Source: Hyphococcus sp. (GTDB lineage: Bacteria > Pseudomonadota > Alphaproteobacteria > Caulobacterales > Parvularculaceae). Taken from it: DNA of 64,000 nt. The stretch spans positions 248,001 through 312,000 of the forward strand of contig JANQJK010000016.1 in the NCBI GenBank assembly GCA_028281665.1, written 5' to 3'. Position 1 is the first letter of the stretch. Each line of letters starts with the position of its first letter. Positions 28,072 to 36,588 of this stretch are shown piece after piece. The translations under genes and the position numbers were made by a program. The notes below the pieces were generated by a model. The model was given only the letters and a program-made list of their open reading frames with translations, ran no database searches and was not told the DNA's origin.

Positions 28072-28503
28072 ATGGCTTTGCATCTCCTAAAGCTGTGCGT
28101 CGGCGCAGCATCTGTTGACGATCAGAAAGCCTGGATCAGAAAACGCGTCGCGCAGAACGAAAGCGACGGTCGCGGGCGCGTCCATGACTGCGTGACGCGG
28201 ATGCGGCCGCGGCGCGCTGATGAGTTGGTTGACGGCGGCTCGCTTTACTGGGTCATCAAGGGCGTTGTGCTCGCGCGTCAGCGTATCCTCAAGCTGGAGC
28301 CCCGACCGGGCGGCGACGGCGTCGAGCGGACGGCAATTATCCTTCAGCCCCGGCTGCACCTTACGGAACCCCAGCCGCGTCGCGCATTTCAGGGTTGGCG
28401 CTATCTCAAGCCGGAAGATGCGCCTGCCGATATCGCGGTCCGTGGCGGCAAGCCGCCGCCGCCGGAACTCTCGTCAGCGCTGGCCGACCTCGGTCTCCTT
28501 TAG
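28072..28503 (+). CDS. DUF1489 family protein
   Basis: A 143-aa soluble protein beginning MALHLLKLCVGAASVDDQKAWI, the characteristic start of DUF1489, with THD-like charged patches and QGWRYLKPEDAPADI near the C-terminus, also conserved. The function is unknown; the family is found across alphaproteobacteria. The ATG at 28072 is preferred over the track's TTG. It follows spmX by 30 bp and may be co-transcribed, though I know of no functional link. Confidence 0.82.
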   Translation: MALHLLKLCVGAASVDDQKAWIRKRVAQNESDGRGRVHDCVTRMRPRRADELVDGGSLYWVIKGVVLARQRILKLEPRPGGDGVERTAIILQPRLHLTEPQPRRAFQGWRYLKPEDAPADIAVRGGKPPPPELSSALADLGLL

Positions 28504-28696
28504 GAACAATTGTCGATGTCCTGGGGAATAAAGGCTCCCCTGCGGCGCTGCGAATTTCCGCAAAAAACCGAAAAAATCGACCGATTGCCAAGGCCGGCGA
28601 TGATTTGCCTCCTTGGCGGGCCAGACGCGGAGCGATATGGTGTATCATGCCAATCGATTCCGGCCCCGTTGGCGTATCTGAACAGGAGACTGCGAT

Positions 28697-29461
28697 TTGC
28701 GTGCGTTGAAGGTCGTATTGCTGGTGTTCGCAGCCGGTACGCTTGCCGCCTGTTCAACCCTTTCCGGCGGCGCGGAGACCGCGAGCGGCGCTGACGACGC
28801 TTACTCGAACCCGCGGGAAATAGAGGCGCAGACCAAGCTGGCGCGTTTGCAGACGGAAAATGCGCGGCTTGCAAATCGCGTCCTGGAGCTGCAACGCGAA
28901 AACGACCAGCTGAGGAAGGCGAAGGCTGCTGCGGCGGCGGTCGATAACGCGGCGCAGACAGCCGAAGCCGAGCCGGCTTCGGAGCCCGCCGAAACCGTTG
29001 TGGCGCTGCGTGAGCCCGAAGTTCTCAAACAGCCTGTTGTCGACAATCCTGAAACGCCGGAAATGACGAGTACGGAAGTGCCGGTGGAGCCGGCGCCCCG
29101 ACTGACGCAGCCGACCTTTGAGTCGACGGATGCGGTGTTTGAAAACGAAGCGGGTTCAGAGGCGCGCACGCCGGCAATGCTGTTTGGCGTTCACCTTGCG
29201 TCTTACCGTCAGGAAGACGAGGCGCGCGAAGGCTGGCGCAAATTGCAACGGGAGAATCCCGACGAACTCGGATTGCTGGAGCCGCGGCTGGAGACAGTGG
29301 ATGTGCCTGAACGCGGATCGTTCCTGCGTCTGATTGGCGGCGGTCTTTCTTCGCGCGAAAAGGCCGAGGCGCTTTGCTCCAATCTCAAAACCAAGGGACT
29401 CTATTGTTCGGTGTCGGATTTCTCCGGAGAGCGCCTCTCCCTGGTTGAAAATACTGGATGA
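28697..29461 (+). CDS. SPOR-domain lipoprotein
   Basis: A 254-aa lipoprotein. The TTG start at 28697 has AGGAG 8 nt upstream. The signal peptide MRALKVVLLVFAAGTLAAC ends in a good lipobox (LAAC, Cys19). A coiled-coil segment (about 46-75, KLARLQTENARLANRVLELQ) and an Ala/Glu/Pro-rich linker follow. The C-terminal SPOR domain (about 165-250: FGVHLASYRQEDEAREGW, FLRLIGGGLSSREKAEALCSNLK) binds denuded septal glycan, so the protein probably localises to the division site, consistent with nearby mipZ. It is convergent with the PapD-like gene. Confidence 0.87.
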   Translation: MRALKVVLLVFAAGTLAACSTLSGGAETASGADDAYSNPREIEAQTKLARLQTENARLANRVLELQRENDQLRKAKAAAAAVDNAAQTAEAEPASEPAETVVALREPEVLKQPVVDNPETPEMTSTEVPVEPAPRLTQPTFESTDAVFENEAGSEARTPAMLFGVHLASYRQEDEAREGWRKLQRENPDELGLLEPRLETVDVPERGSFLRLIGGGLSSREKAEALCSNLKTKGLYCSVSDFSGERLSLVENTG

Positions 29462-29464
29462 CCC

Positions 29465-30262
29465 TCAGTCCGGCGGCGCGATTGCAAAGCGCCGTTCATC
29501 GAACAACTGGCCATCGTATTCCGCGGCGCCCTCGTAGCGCAGGGTGAGTTGGCCTGCGCCGAGGGAAAAGAACCCGAGAGGCAATTCGAACAGGCGCATC
29601 TCCGCGTCGGGATAGCCGACCACATTCTCGGCGACCGCGAGGAGCTGGCGGCCCCCATCACCGTCCGGATCGAAAGTCGCGGTCAGCCGCCCGAAAGTTG
29701 AGTGATCTCCCTCAGGGACGATTGCGGTCGACAGGAGCAGGAGGCCGTCGCTGTCCCGCAGCAATTTGGTTTCGGCGATGCTGGCGCGCGCCGAGCCGGG
29801 ACCGCGCAGGATGACGGGGACGGAGACGCCCGCATCGATATCGACCTGAAGCCCGGAGTCCTTTGCCTTTCGCATTAACGATCGGGTCGCCGCCGTTTCG
29901 ATCAGGAGATGAGAACGACGCTCGCCCGTTGGCGGCGTGGCGTCGTCTCTGAGGCTGATGGTAATTTCGATCCGCGCGCCTGGCTCAAGCCTGAAGTGAG
30001 AGGGACGCACCGTAAACCAGGGTGCGGCGCTCAACGCCTGTCGCGTCGCAATATCGGCGTTTTCGTAGCCCAGCGTTGTGGCCGCAAGGTCGATCCAGCC
30101 GGCGCGCCCTTCCAGAATGCGCGGCGTCGGGTTCGAGACCACAAAGCGCGCCTCCCGCCGGTCGGCATCCAGAACCTGGCGCAGCGGGCTGACGGCCATA
30201 TCCGCCGTGGCGGACGAGATCGTCGCGAGGATGGCAAAAAAGCTGAAAAACGCTATTCGCAT
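29465..30262 (-). CDS. PapD-like periplasmic pilus-assembly chaperone
   Basis: A 265-aa exported protein with signal peptide MRIAFFSFFAILATISSATA and two immunoglobulin-like domains. The N-terminal segment DMAVSPLRQVLDADRREARFVVSNPT followed by PWFTVRPSHFRLEPGARIEI matches the chaperone domain of CsuC/FimC-type proteins. The start at 30262 has GAGGG only 2 nt away, so upstream Met codons (30295) are possible. No usher or pilin gene is adjacent, so its client is unknown. It is divergent from mipZ with about 100 bp between. Confidence 0.72.
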   Translation of the reverse strand: MRIAFFSFFAILATISSATADMAVSPLRQVLDADRREARFVVSNPTPRILEGRAGWIDLAATTLGYENADIATRQALSAAPWFTVRPSHFRLEPGARIEITISLRDDATPPTGERRSHLLIETAATRSLMRKAKDSGLQVDIDAGVSVPVILRGPGSARASIAETKLLRDSDGLLLLSTAIVPEGDHSTFGRLTATFDPDGDGGRQLLAVAENVVGYPDAEMRLFELPLGFFSLGAGQLTLRYEGAAEYDGQLFDERRFAIAPPD

Positions 30263-30299
30263 AACCCTCGCCCATTGCAAGAATCGGATCACCATATTC

Positions 30300-30344
30300 G
30301 TTAACGCGAGACTGGTTTCGGTTAAGTAACCAAACGGCGTTAAC
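30300..30344. promoter_or_regulatory. Cluster of TTAA motifs in the divergent mipZ promoter region
   Basis: GTTAAC (30300-30305), the palindrome GGTTAAGTAACC (30320-30331) and GTTAAC (30339-30344) lie within 45 bp just before the mipZ ribosome-binding site. None are spaced as the CtrA full consensus (TTAA-N7-TTAA), but they could be half-sites or an operator for another regulator. Confidence 0.35.
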
Positions 30345-30363
30345 TCGGCCCCATAGGAGGGCG

Positions 30364-31230
30364 TTGGCAAAGGGCGCCGCAGTGACACACGTCATCGTTC
30401 TTGGAAATGAAAAGGGCGGATCCGGTAAAACAACCACGGCGATGCACCTCGTTGTGGCCCTCTTGAAGAGTGGTCGGCGCGTCGGCGCAATAGATCTCGA
30501 CCTGCGGCAGCGCAGTCTGACGCGATACTTTGAGAACCGTCGAAAGTTCAGCGAACTCAACGGTAAGGATCTTTGCTTTCCTGTGATTTCGGAGGTTGAG
30601 CCTTGCGCCGTTGACAGCCGCGAGGAGTCGACGCGACGGGAAACGGAGAACTTGGCTACGGCGCTATCGGCGCTTGAAGGGTGCGATTTCGCGGTGATCG
30701 ATTGCCCGGGCGCCGACACGCATCTCTCACGTCTTGCCCATATCCACGCCGACACTATCGTCACACCGCTCAATGATAGCTTCGTCGACTTCGATCTGCT
30801 CGCGCGCATCGATCCCGAAACCGGACGCATTGCCGGGCCAAGCCTTTACAGCGAGATGGTCTGGGATGCGCGCAAGCGCCGCGCGATGACCGGTGTTCCG
30901 GGATCGATCGACTGGGTGGTGCTGCGTAATCGTCTGTCCGCGACCCGGGCCAACAACAAAAAACGCATGGGTGAAGAACTCGAAGATTTGTCGGCACGAA
31001 TTGGCTTCCGGCTGGCGCGCGGGTTCGGCGACCGTGTGATTTACCGCGAGCTGTTTCCGACCGGGCTGACGCTGCTGGATCTCGGCGGCAAGGGCGCGCC
31101 CGTCCGCCTGTCGACCATGAGCCACGTGACCGCGCGCCTTGAGATTCGCTCCCTTGTCGCATCGCTGAACCTGCCCGGTGCCGCTGCCGCCGGTCCGACG
31201 GAGGAAGCGGCGGCCGCAGCGGCCGCATAG
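30364..31230 (+). CDS. mipZ: Division-site positioning ATPase MipZ
   Basis: A ParA/MinD-type P-loop ATPase (288 aa) that in Caulobacter forms bipolar gradients through ParB and blocks FtsZ assembly away from midcell. Motifs: deviant Walker A NEKGGSGKTTTAMHL, IDLDLRQRSLTRYFENRR, Walker B FAVIDCPGAD, TPLNDSFVDFDLL, DWVVLRNRLSATRANNKKRM and RVIYRELFPTGLTLLDL, which separate MipZ from chromosome ParA. The TTG start at 30364 follows AGGAGG at a short 3-nt spacing; a GTG at 30382 is an alternative. The C-terminus ends in an Ala-rich tail. ParB is not in this window. Confidence 0.95.
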   Translation: MAKGAAVTHVIVLGNEKGGSGKTTTAMHLVVALLKSGRRVGAIDLDLRQRSLTRYFENRRKFSELNGKDLCFPVISEVEPCAVDSREESTRRETENLATALSALEGCDFAVIDCPGADTHLSRLAHIHADTIVTPLNDSFVDFDLLARIDPETGRIAGPSLYSEMVWDARKRRAMTGVPGSIDWVVLRNRLSATRANNKKRMGEELEDLSARIGFRLARGFGDRVIYRELFPTGLTLLDLGGKGAPVRLSTMSHVTARLEIRSLVASLNLPGAAAAGPTEEAAAAAAA

Positions 31231-31326
31231 TGCGCGCGGATCGGTCGTTCATAATCCTGCCCATCGCTCCGTGTCCGTGCTACGACCGTCATAGATTTTC
31301 TGAACCCGCCCGCGCGTTAGGAACCG

Positions 31327-31818
31327 ATGTCGCTTGGATTTCTCGCCTTGTTGTTGGCCGGCGTCGGCGCCGGATGGCTCCTGTGGCGGCTCGCGCGCAG
31401 CCAGGCCGGCGGGCGGTCTGAGGGCGGCGCGCGCAATGTCACCATGCTGAAAGCGATCGTCTGGTTCGGCCTTGCCGCCGTGCTCTTTGCCGCAAAGCTC
31501 TGGCCGCTCGCCTTCATGGTGTTGATTGCGGCCGGCGGCGTCAGCGCCATCGAGATGTGGCGCGACCGCGCGGTGAAGGAAGACGAGGCGGCAAACGCGG
31601 TTTCGAAGCCGCCCTCGCGTATCATGGATCTTGCCGAGGCGGCGAGCGTTCTCGGTGTCGCCGAAAACGCGAACGCCGCCGACATCCGCGCCGCGCACAA
31701 GAAACTGATCGCGCAAACCCATCCCGACAAAGGCGGCACGGACTATCTCGCCGCGAAGATCAACGAAGCGCGGGACGTGATGCTGCGTGGTCAGCCTGCC
31801 TTGGATTCAGATGAATAA
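31327..31818 (+). CDS. Membrane-anchored DnaJ-domain protein
   Basis: A 163-aa protein with two N-terminal hydrophobic helices (about 3-20 and 38-72) and a C-terminal J-domain (about 98-155: EAASVLGVAENANAADIRAAHKKLIAQTHPDKGG) containing the HPD motif needed to stimulate Hsp70 ATPase. The helix-then-J order resembles mitochondrial Tim14/Pam18 and its alphaproteobacterial relatives. It lies about 100 bp downstream of mipZ on the same strand and overlaps the following methyltransferase gene by 8 nt. Confidence 0.85.
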   Translation: MSLGFLALLLAGVGAGWLLWRLARSQAGGRSEGGARNVTMLKAIVWFGLAAVLFAAKLWPLAFMVLIAAGGVSAIEMWRDRAVKEDEAANAVSKPPSRIMDLAEAASVLGVAENANAADIRAAHKKLIAQTHPDKGGTDYLAAKINEARDVMLRGQPALDSDE

Positions 31819-32545
31819 TCACATAGCCGACGATATCTACGACCCTGCGTTCGTCAAGGAAGTGTTTGACCGGTGTTCCGAAAAATACATTGCATTCAGT
31901 TATGTTTGCTCGATGGGGTTCACTGAGCGGTGGCGCAAGCAATGCGTTGCGTCATTGCCCCAGCCAAACAAGAATCTTACCCAAGGTTATGACCTGATGG
32001 CTGGCGCCGGAGAAGTATGGCCCCATCTGCTCCGGCGACATCCAGAAATCCGAAGAATTACGGCGGTCGATATTTCATCGGGAATGCATCAGCAAGCGTT
32101 AAAGAGGCTTCACAGGCACCGCGCGCACAAAATCGACTTCATTGAGGACGACGTGTTTGCGAACGGTCTTCCGCCAGAAAGCGCCGACTTCGTTGTGTCG
32201 ACTTTTGGACTAAAAACGTTCAACGATGAGCAACATCGAAAACTGGCGGAGCTGATTGCACGCGTTCTGAAGCCAGGCGGCGTATTTTCGCTGATCGAAG
32301 CGTCGGATCCAACAGGCTGGATGTTCAGGCCAGTCTATCGTTTTCATCTTATGCGCGTCTTGCCGGCGGTCGAACGTCTTTTTCTGAACGGAGCGCAGGA
32401 CTTTGCGATGATCGGCCAATACAGTACGAAATTCGGGGATGCGAAGCGCTTTGGAGAATACCTCGCCAGTTGTGATCTTGAATCGGAATTCCGGCAATAC
32501 TTCTTTGGCTGTGCGACCGGTGTCGTCGGGCGTAAACCGGTCTAA
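31811..32545 (+). CDS. Class I SAM-dependent methyltransferase (UbiE/MenG-like)
   Basis: A 244-aa protein with a Rossmann methyltransferase core: motif I-like YDLMAGAGEVWPHLL, motif II ITAVDISSGM, and SADFVVSTFGLKTF followed by ARVLKPGGVFSLIEAS, as in UbiE/COQ5. The FGLKTF segment resembles the quinone-methylating branch, but the substrate is uncertain. The ATG at 31811 is chosen because the track's extra eight residues lie inside dnaJ. The base composition is visibly richer in A/T and codon choice looser than in the flanking genes, which suggests later acquisition. Its stop overlaps the convergent hydrolase by 4 nt. Confidence 0.75.
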   Translation: MNNHIADDIYDPAFVKEVFDRCSEKYIAFSYVCSMGFTERWRKQCVASLPQPNKNLTQGYDLMAGAGEVWPHLLRRHPEIRRITAVDISSGMHQQALKRLHRHRAHKIDFIEDDVFANGLPPESADFVVSTFGLKTFNDEQHRKLAELIARVLKPGGVFSLIEASDPTGWMFRPVYRFHLMRVLPAVERLFLNGAQDFAMIGQYSTKFGDAKRFGEYLASCDLESEFRQYFFGCATGVVGRKPV

Positions 32546-33246
32546 GAAAACAACTCCTCCAGAAAATTCGTCATGGCCTGCCATGACCGCCGGTCCGCAT
32601 CGGCGTTGTAGACCGTTCCGAAATCCGGATCGTTGGCGGCGGGGTTGGTGAAGGAATGCATGGTCCCGCCATAGGCGTGGAGTTGCCAGTCGGCGTTCGC
32701 CTTGTTCATTTCCGCGCCGAACGCTTCGACATCCGACGGCGGCGCCATAGGATCGTCCCAGCCATGAAGCGCGAGCACTTTTGCGTTGATATTGTCTTTT
32801 GTGTTGCCGGGCGCCCCGAGCAGGCCGTGGAAACTGGCGACGCCGGCGACGTCGCCGCCGGCGCGCGCAATATCCAGGACGCACAGGCCGCCGAAACAAA
32901 AACCGATTGCGGCGAGCTTCGATCCGTCGACCTCCGGCAAATCCTTCGCCATGGCGATGTTATCGAGAAGCCGTTTCTGAAGCAGCGGTCGGTCTGACGC
33001 CAGGGGCGTCATCAACGCTTCATTCTCTTCGTTCGATGTTCCAAGGACGCCCTTGCCGTAAAGATCGCAGGCAATCCCCGTATAACCGAGACCCGCGAGC
33101 GCGGTCGCCTTGTTGTTTTCAAAGTCGGACCTGCCGGCCCATGCGTGAAAGACGAGAACGCCCGGCGCGGGCTTGCCGCTGCTGGCGACGAACGCTTCGT
33201 AGGTCTTGCCCTCGATGTCGTAGTCATGGGCGCGTGTTTCAGTCAT
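32542..33246 (-). CDS. Dienelactone hydrolase family protein
   Basis: A 234-aa alpha/beta hydrolase of the dienelactone hydrolase type. Catalytic positions: Cys nucleophile in GFCFGG, Asp in LHGWDDPMAP and His in GTMHSFTNP. The start at 33246 follows GGAGAGAG at good spacing; the 21 residues before it in the track are rejected. It lies 52 bp downstream of pyk on the same strand. Substrates of this group range from lactones to small esters, and nothing nearby points to aromatic ring cleavage. Confidence 0.85.
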   Translation of the reverse strand: MTETRAHDYDIEGKTYEAFVASSGKPAPGVLVFHAWAGRSDFENNKATALAGLGYTGIACDLYGKGVLGTSNEENEALMTPLASDRPLLQKRLLDNIAMAKDLPEVDGSKLAAIGFCFGGLCVLDIARAGGDVAGVASFHGLLGAPGNTKDNINAKVLALHGWDDPMAPPSDVEAFGAEMNKANADWQLHAYGGTMHSFTNPAANDPDFGTVYNADADRRSWQAMTNFLEELFS

Positions 33247-33298
33247 GGGAACTCTCTCTCCTTGCCTCAAGATGAGCGGAAATTTGTGCAGACAGGCG

Positions 33299-34720
33299 TC
33301 AGCTTTCAAGGGCGCCGATGCGGCTGATTTTCAGCGTATTGGTTTTGCCGGGGCGCCCGAACGGATAGCCCGCGAGGATGATGATGCGGTCGCCGTCCTG
33401 GCCCCCATGATCGACGGCCAGTCGGTCTGCTTTTTCGATCATCTCGTGGAAGTGCGAGATGTCTTCCGTGACGACGGGCATGACGCCCCAATAAAGCGAG
33501 AGGTTGCGCGCGACCCTTGCGTCCGGGGTCGCAGCGATGACCGGGCAGTGAGGTCGGTCGCGGGACAGGCGCCGGGCGGTCGATCCTGTTTTCGTGTAGG
33601 CGACGGCGTACCGGCAATGGAGTACCTCCGCGATGCGCCGGGCCGACAGGGTCATGGCGTCGGCGGTGGTGTAATCCTCGTCGTCGCGCCGGTCGCTCTT
33701 GTAGCTGCCGGACTCATCGTCCTTTTCCGTGGCGATGATAATCCGGTCCATGATGGCGACGGCGGTGGGCGGGTGTCGGCCGACGGCGGTTTCGGCGGAC
33801 AGCATCACCGCGTCCGCGCCCTGGTAGACCGCGGTGGAAACGTCCGACGCCTCGGCGCGGGTCGGCGCAATCGACTCCACCATGGATTCCAGCATGTGGG
33901 TCGCGACGATCACCGGTTTGCCGGCGCGTCGGCATGCGCGGATGATCCGGCGCTGGATCAGCGGCACGTCCTCCGGCGCGCACTCGACGCCGAGATCGCC
34001 GCGGGCGACCATAATGGCGTCCGCTCTTTCGATGATTTCGTCGAGGAAATCGACGGCCTGCGGTTTTTCGATCTTTGCGATGACGCCGGCGCGCCCGTTG
34101 ATCAGCGCCTTCGCCTCGTCGACGTCCTCAGGCTTCTGGACGAAGGACAACGCGACGTAATCGACGCCGAGGCCAAGGGCGAATTCGAGGTCTTCGCGAT
34201 CCTTTTCGGTGAGCGCGGAGATGGGCAGGGCGCGGCCCGGCACGTTGATGCCCTTGCGGTCTTTCAACTCGCCCGGCGTGTCGGCCTTGACGGAAATGTC
34301 GTCGCCATGACGCGCCGACACCGTGACCTGTAGCTTTCCATCGTCGAGTTTAAGGATGTCGCCGGGCTCAAGAATATCGAGCAACTCCTTGTGCGGGATG
34401 GGAATAACGTCCGGTTCCTTTGTCTCCGCCGCATGAACGATTTTGTAGTCGGCGCCGTATTTCAGCGTAATCTGTCCGCCCTCGAACGCGCCGGTGCGGA
34501 TTTTCGGGCCCTGTAGATCCGCAAAGACTGCGAGCGGCGTTCCCGTCTCCTTTTCGATGCGCCGGATCGCTTCCGACACCAGCGCCAGCTTCTCGTGCTG
34601 GCCGTGGCTCATATTGAGGCGAAAGATATCGACGCCGGCGTCGTGGATAAGGCGGAGCATGGAGGGCGAGGAACTCGCCGGCCCGATGGTCGCCACGATC
34701 TTTGCCAGCCGTTTGCGCAT
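33299..34720 (-). CDS. pyk: Pyruvate kinase
   Basis: Last step of glycolysis: phosphoenolpyruvate plus ADP to pyruvate plus ATP. A 473-aa protein with the normal order of a TIM barrel (KIVATIGPAS, IFRLNMSHG, FADLQGPKIRTG), inserted B domain (about 70-165), catalytic segment VIAKIEKPQAVD with MVARGDLGVE and ATHMLESM, and a C-terminal allosteric domain (CRYAVAYTKTGSTARRLSRDRPHCPV). Start MRKRLAKIVATIGPAS is at 34720. No effector or regulatory element is evident upstream. Confidence 0.96.
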   Translation of the reverse strand: MRKRLAKIVATIGPASSSPSMLRLIHDAGVDIFRLNMSHGQHEKLALVSEAIRRIEKETGTPLAVFADLQGPKIRTGAFEGGQITLKYGADYKIVHAAETKEPDVIPIPHKELLDILEPGDILKLDDGKLQVTVSARHGDDISVKADTPGELKDRKGINVPGRALPISALTEKDREDLEFALGLGVDYVALSFVQKPEDVDEAKALINGRAGVIAKIEKPQAVDFLDEIIERADAIMVARGDLGVECAPEDVPLIQRRIIRACRRAGKPVIVATHMLESMVESIAPTRAEASDVSTAVYQGADAVMLSAETAVGRHPPTAVAIMDRIIIATEKDDESGSYKSDRRDDEDYTTADAMTLSARRIAEVLHCRYAVAYTKTGSTARRLSRDRPHCPVIAATPDARVARNLSLYWGVMPVVTEDISHFHEMIEKADRLAVDHGGQDGDRIIILAGYPFGRPGKTNTLKISRIGALES

Positions 34721-35031
34721 CCGGGGACGATATGGCTGTTTCGCCCCGTATGAAAGCGGCGGCCTTGCCCTTTTTCGGCGCGGCGGCAGGCGATGAGAAA
34801 TCTGCGTGTATTTCCATGGCGCCAGTTTAGGGCGCCTGTGGAGGGCGCCGAAAAATTCCGCTCGCCGGCGCCCTCGGTCATAGCGAAAAACCGCTGAACC
34901 GCCCGCCGGCGCTCAAAACGCCCGTTGATAAGTTTTGTGGTTTGTAACGTGCGGCGTGACAATGGGTGGTATCGACGATCCGGAAAATTCGGTGCTCCGA
35001 GCCCGCCGACCCGGCATTGCTGCGCGCCGCC
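34721..35031. other. 311-bp intergenic region upstream of pyk
   Basis: Between the pyk start and the stop of the ABA4-like gene. ORFs here (34368-34817 minus, 34609-34962 minus) are Arg/Ala-rich frames overlapping pyk and lack family resemblance. GGCGCC-rich inverted segments near 34821-34850 could form hairpins, but no clear terminator, operator or RNA gene is recognisable. Confidence 0.35.
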
Positions 35032-35487
35032 TCAGCGTTGTTCCTCGTCCAGCGTCAGGCCGCCGCGCCGCATGATCAGGCGGATTGCGATGTAGAGCAC
35101 GAGGCCGACCGGGCCGAACATCAGGGTAAAGAACAAGCACGGGACGACCAGAAGGTGCGGAATTCGCCGCGCCTGGGCGTCTCGCCCGATCCATGCGCCG
35201 ACGAACAGGTCGAAAGCGAGGTAATGGGTCCAGCCCGTCAAAACGCCGACGGGACTGGAAAACAGCGCCGAGACGCCGCTTATGCTGGTCATGCTGGCGT
35301 TCTCAGCGCCTGCGCTGAAAAAAATCGCCGCAATAAGAAACGCCGCGTATATTCCGCCATAGACAAGCGGGTACAGGAAACTGTGGACCCCGCGCCGCGT
35401 GACGCTCCAGCGCGGCGCCAGCGCCAGCAACGCCCATGCGGGCATGACGCCCAGATTGATCGCCGTGTAGAGCGTCTCGTAGTTCAC
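35032..35487 (-). CDS. ABA4-like family membrane protein (DUF4281)
   Basis: A 151-aa protein with four hydrophobic helices. Segments LGVMPAWALLALAP, GVLTGWTHYLAFDLFVGAWIGRDA and PCLFFTLMFGPVGLVLYIAIR match the ABA4-like family, named after a plant neoxanthin-synthesis gene; bacterial function is not established. The start codon lies 5 bp after the nitronate monooxygenase stop, so the two are probably co-transcribed. Confidence 0.78.
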   Translation of the reverse strand: MNYETLYTAINLGVMPAWALLALAPRWSVTRRGVHSFLYPLVYGGIYAAFLIAAIFFSAGAENASMTSISGVSALFSSPVGVLTGWTHYLAFDLFVGAWIGRDAQARRIPHLLVVPCLFFTLMFGPVGLVLYIAIRLIMRRGGLTLDEEQR

Positions 35488-35492
35488 AGCGT

Positions 35493-36455
35493 TCAGCCGC
35501 AGATGGCGGCCTTTGCGGCGAGATACTCCTTTTCGAGCCGGTCGACATATTCGGCCGTGGTCATGCGCTTCTTGATCGCGCCGATGCCCTGACCGCAGCC
35601 CCAGATATCTTTCCAGGCTTTCTTGTCGGTATTGCCGCCGGAGCCGAAATTCATTTTCGACGGATCGCTCTCTGGCAGGTTTTCCGGATCGAGGCCGGCC
35701 GCCTTGATCGACGGAATGAGATAATTGCCGTGCACGCCGGTGAATAAGTTCGTATAAAGAATATCTTCGGCTCTGTAGTCGACAATCGCCTGTTTGTAGC
35801 CTTCCGCGGCGTTCGCTTCCTCGACGGAAATAAACGCCGAACCGATATAGCCGAAATCCGCGCCCATGGCTTCGGCGGCGAGAACGGCGCGGCCGGTGGC
35901 GATGGAGCCGGAAAGCGCGATCGGCCCGTCAAACCATTCGCGGATTTCCTGCACCAGCGCGAAAGGCGAGGTGACGCCCGCATGGCCGCCGGCGCCCGCC
36001 GCAACGGGGATCAGACCGTCGGCGCCCTTCGAAATCGCCTTCTTTGCAAAAAAGTCGTTGATAACGTCGTGCAGCACGATCCCGCCATAGGAGTGCACCG
36101 CCTCATACACGTCTTCGCGCGCGCCGAGGGAGCAGATCACGATGGGAACCTCATGCTTCACGCAAGCCTCAAGGTCGTGCATCAGCCGGTCGTTGGAGCG
36201 ATGAACGATCTGGTTGACGGCGTAGGGCGCGGACGGCCGGTCGGGGTTTTCGTCGTCATGCCGGGCGAGCGCTTCCTTGATCTCCACGAGCCAGCCGTCG
36301 AGCGCTTCGGCGGGCCTGGCGTTGAGAGACGGAAACGAGCCGACGATCCCGGCCTTGCACTGGGCGATTACGAGTTTGGGGTTGGAAACGATAAACATCG
36401 GCGAGCCAATGACCGGCAGGCGCAGACGCGATTTGATCTCGGCGATGGCGGGCAT
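35493..36455 (-). CDS. Nitronate monooxygenase family FMN protein
   Basis: A 320-aa TIM-barrel flavoprotein of the 2-nitropropane dioxygenase/nitronate monooxygenase family, which oxidises alkyl nitronates. Evidence: [18 protein letters not shown] at the N-terminus, [16 protein letters not shown] (phosphate-binding), [33 protein letters not shown], and the C-terminal [28 protein letters not shown]. It is divergent from the acyl-CoA synthetase gene. The physiological substrate is not evident. Confidence 0.88.
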   Translation of the reverse strand: MPAIAEIKSRLRLPVIGSPMFIVSNPKLVIAQCKAGIVGSFPSLNARPAEALDGWLVEIKEALARHDDENPDRPSAPYAVNQIVHRSNDRLMHDLEACVKHEVPIVICSLGAREDVYEAVHSYGGIVLHDVINDFFAKKAISKGADGLIPVAAGAGGHAGVTSPFALVQEIREWFDGPIALSGSIATGRAVLAAEAMGADFGYIGSAFISVEEANAAEGYKQAIVDYRAEDILYTNLFTGVHGNYLIPSIKAAGLDPENLPESDPSKMNFGSGGNTDKKAWKDIWGCGQGIGAIKKRMTTAEYVDRLEKEYLAAKAAICG

Positions 36456-36588
36456 GGGCGGTTCCTTTCACGCTGGGCGCTCGCGAAGCTACGGCGTCCG
36501 CCGCCGGGCGCAACTTGAAATTGCAGTCCATTTTGCCGCGGCGCGCGTAATCAGCCATAATCGCAAAAACGCAGGGAGAATAAGGGAT

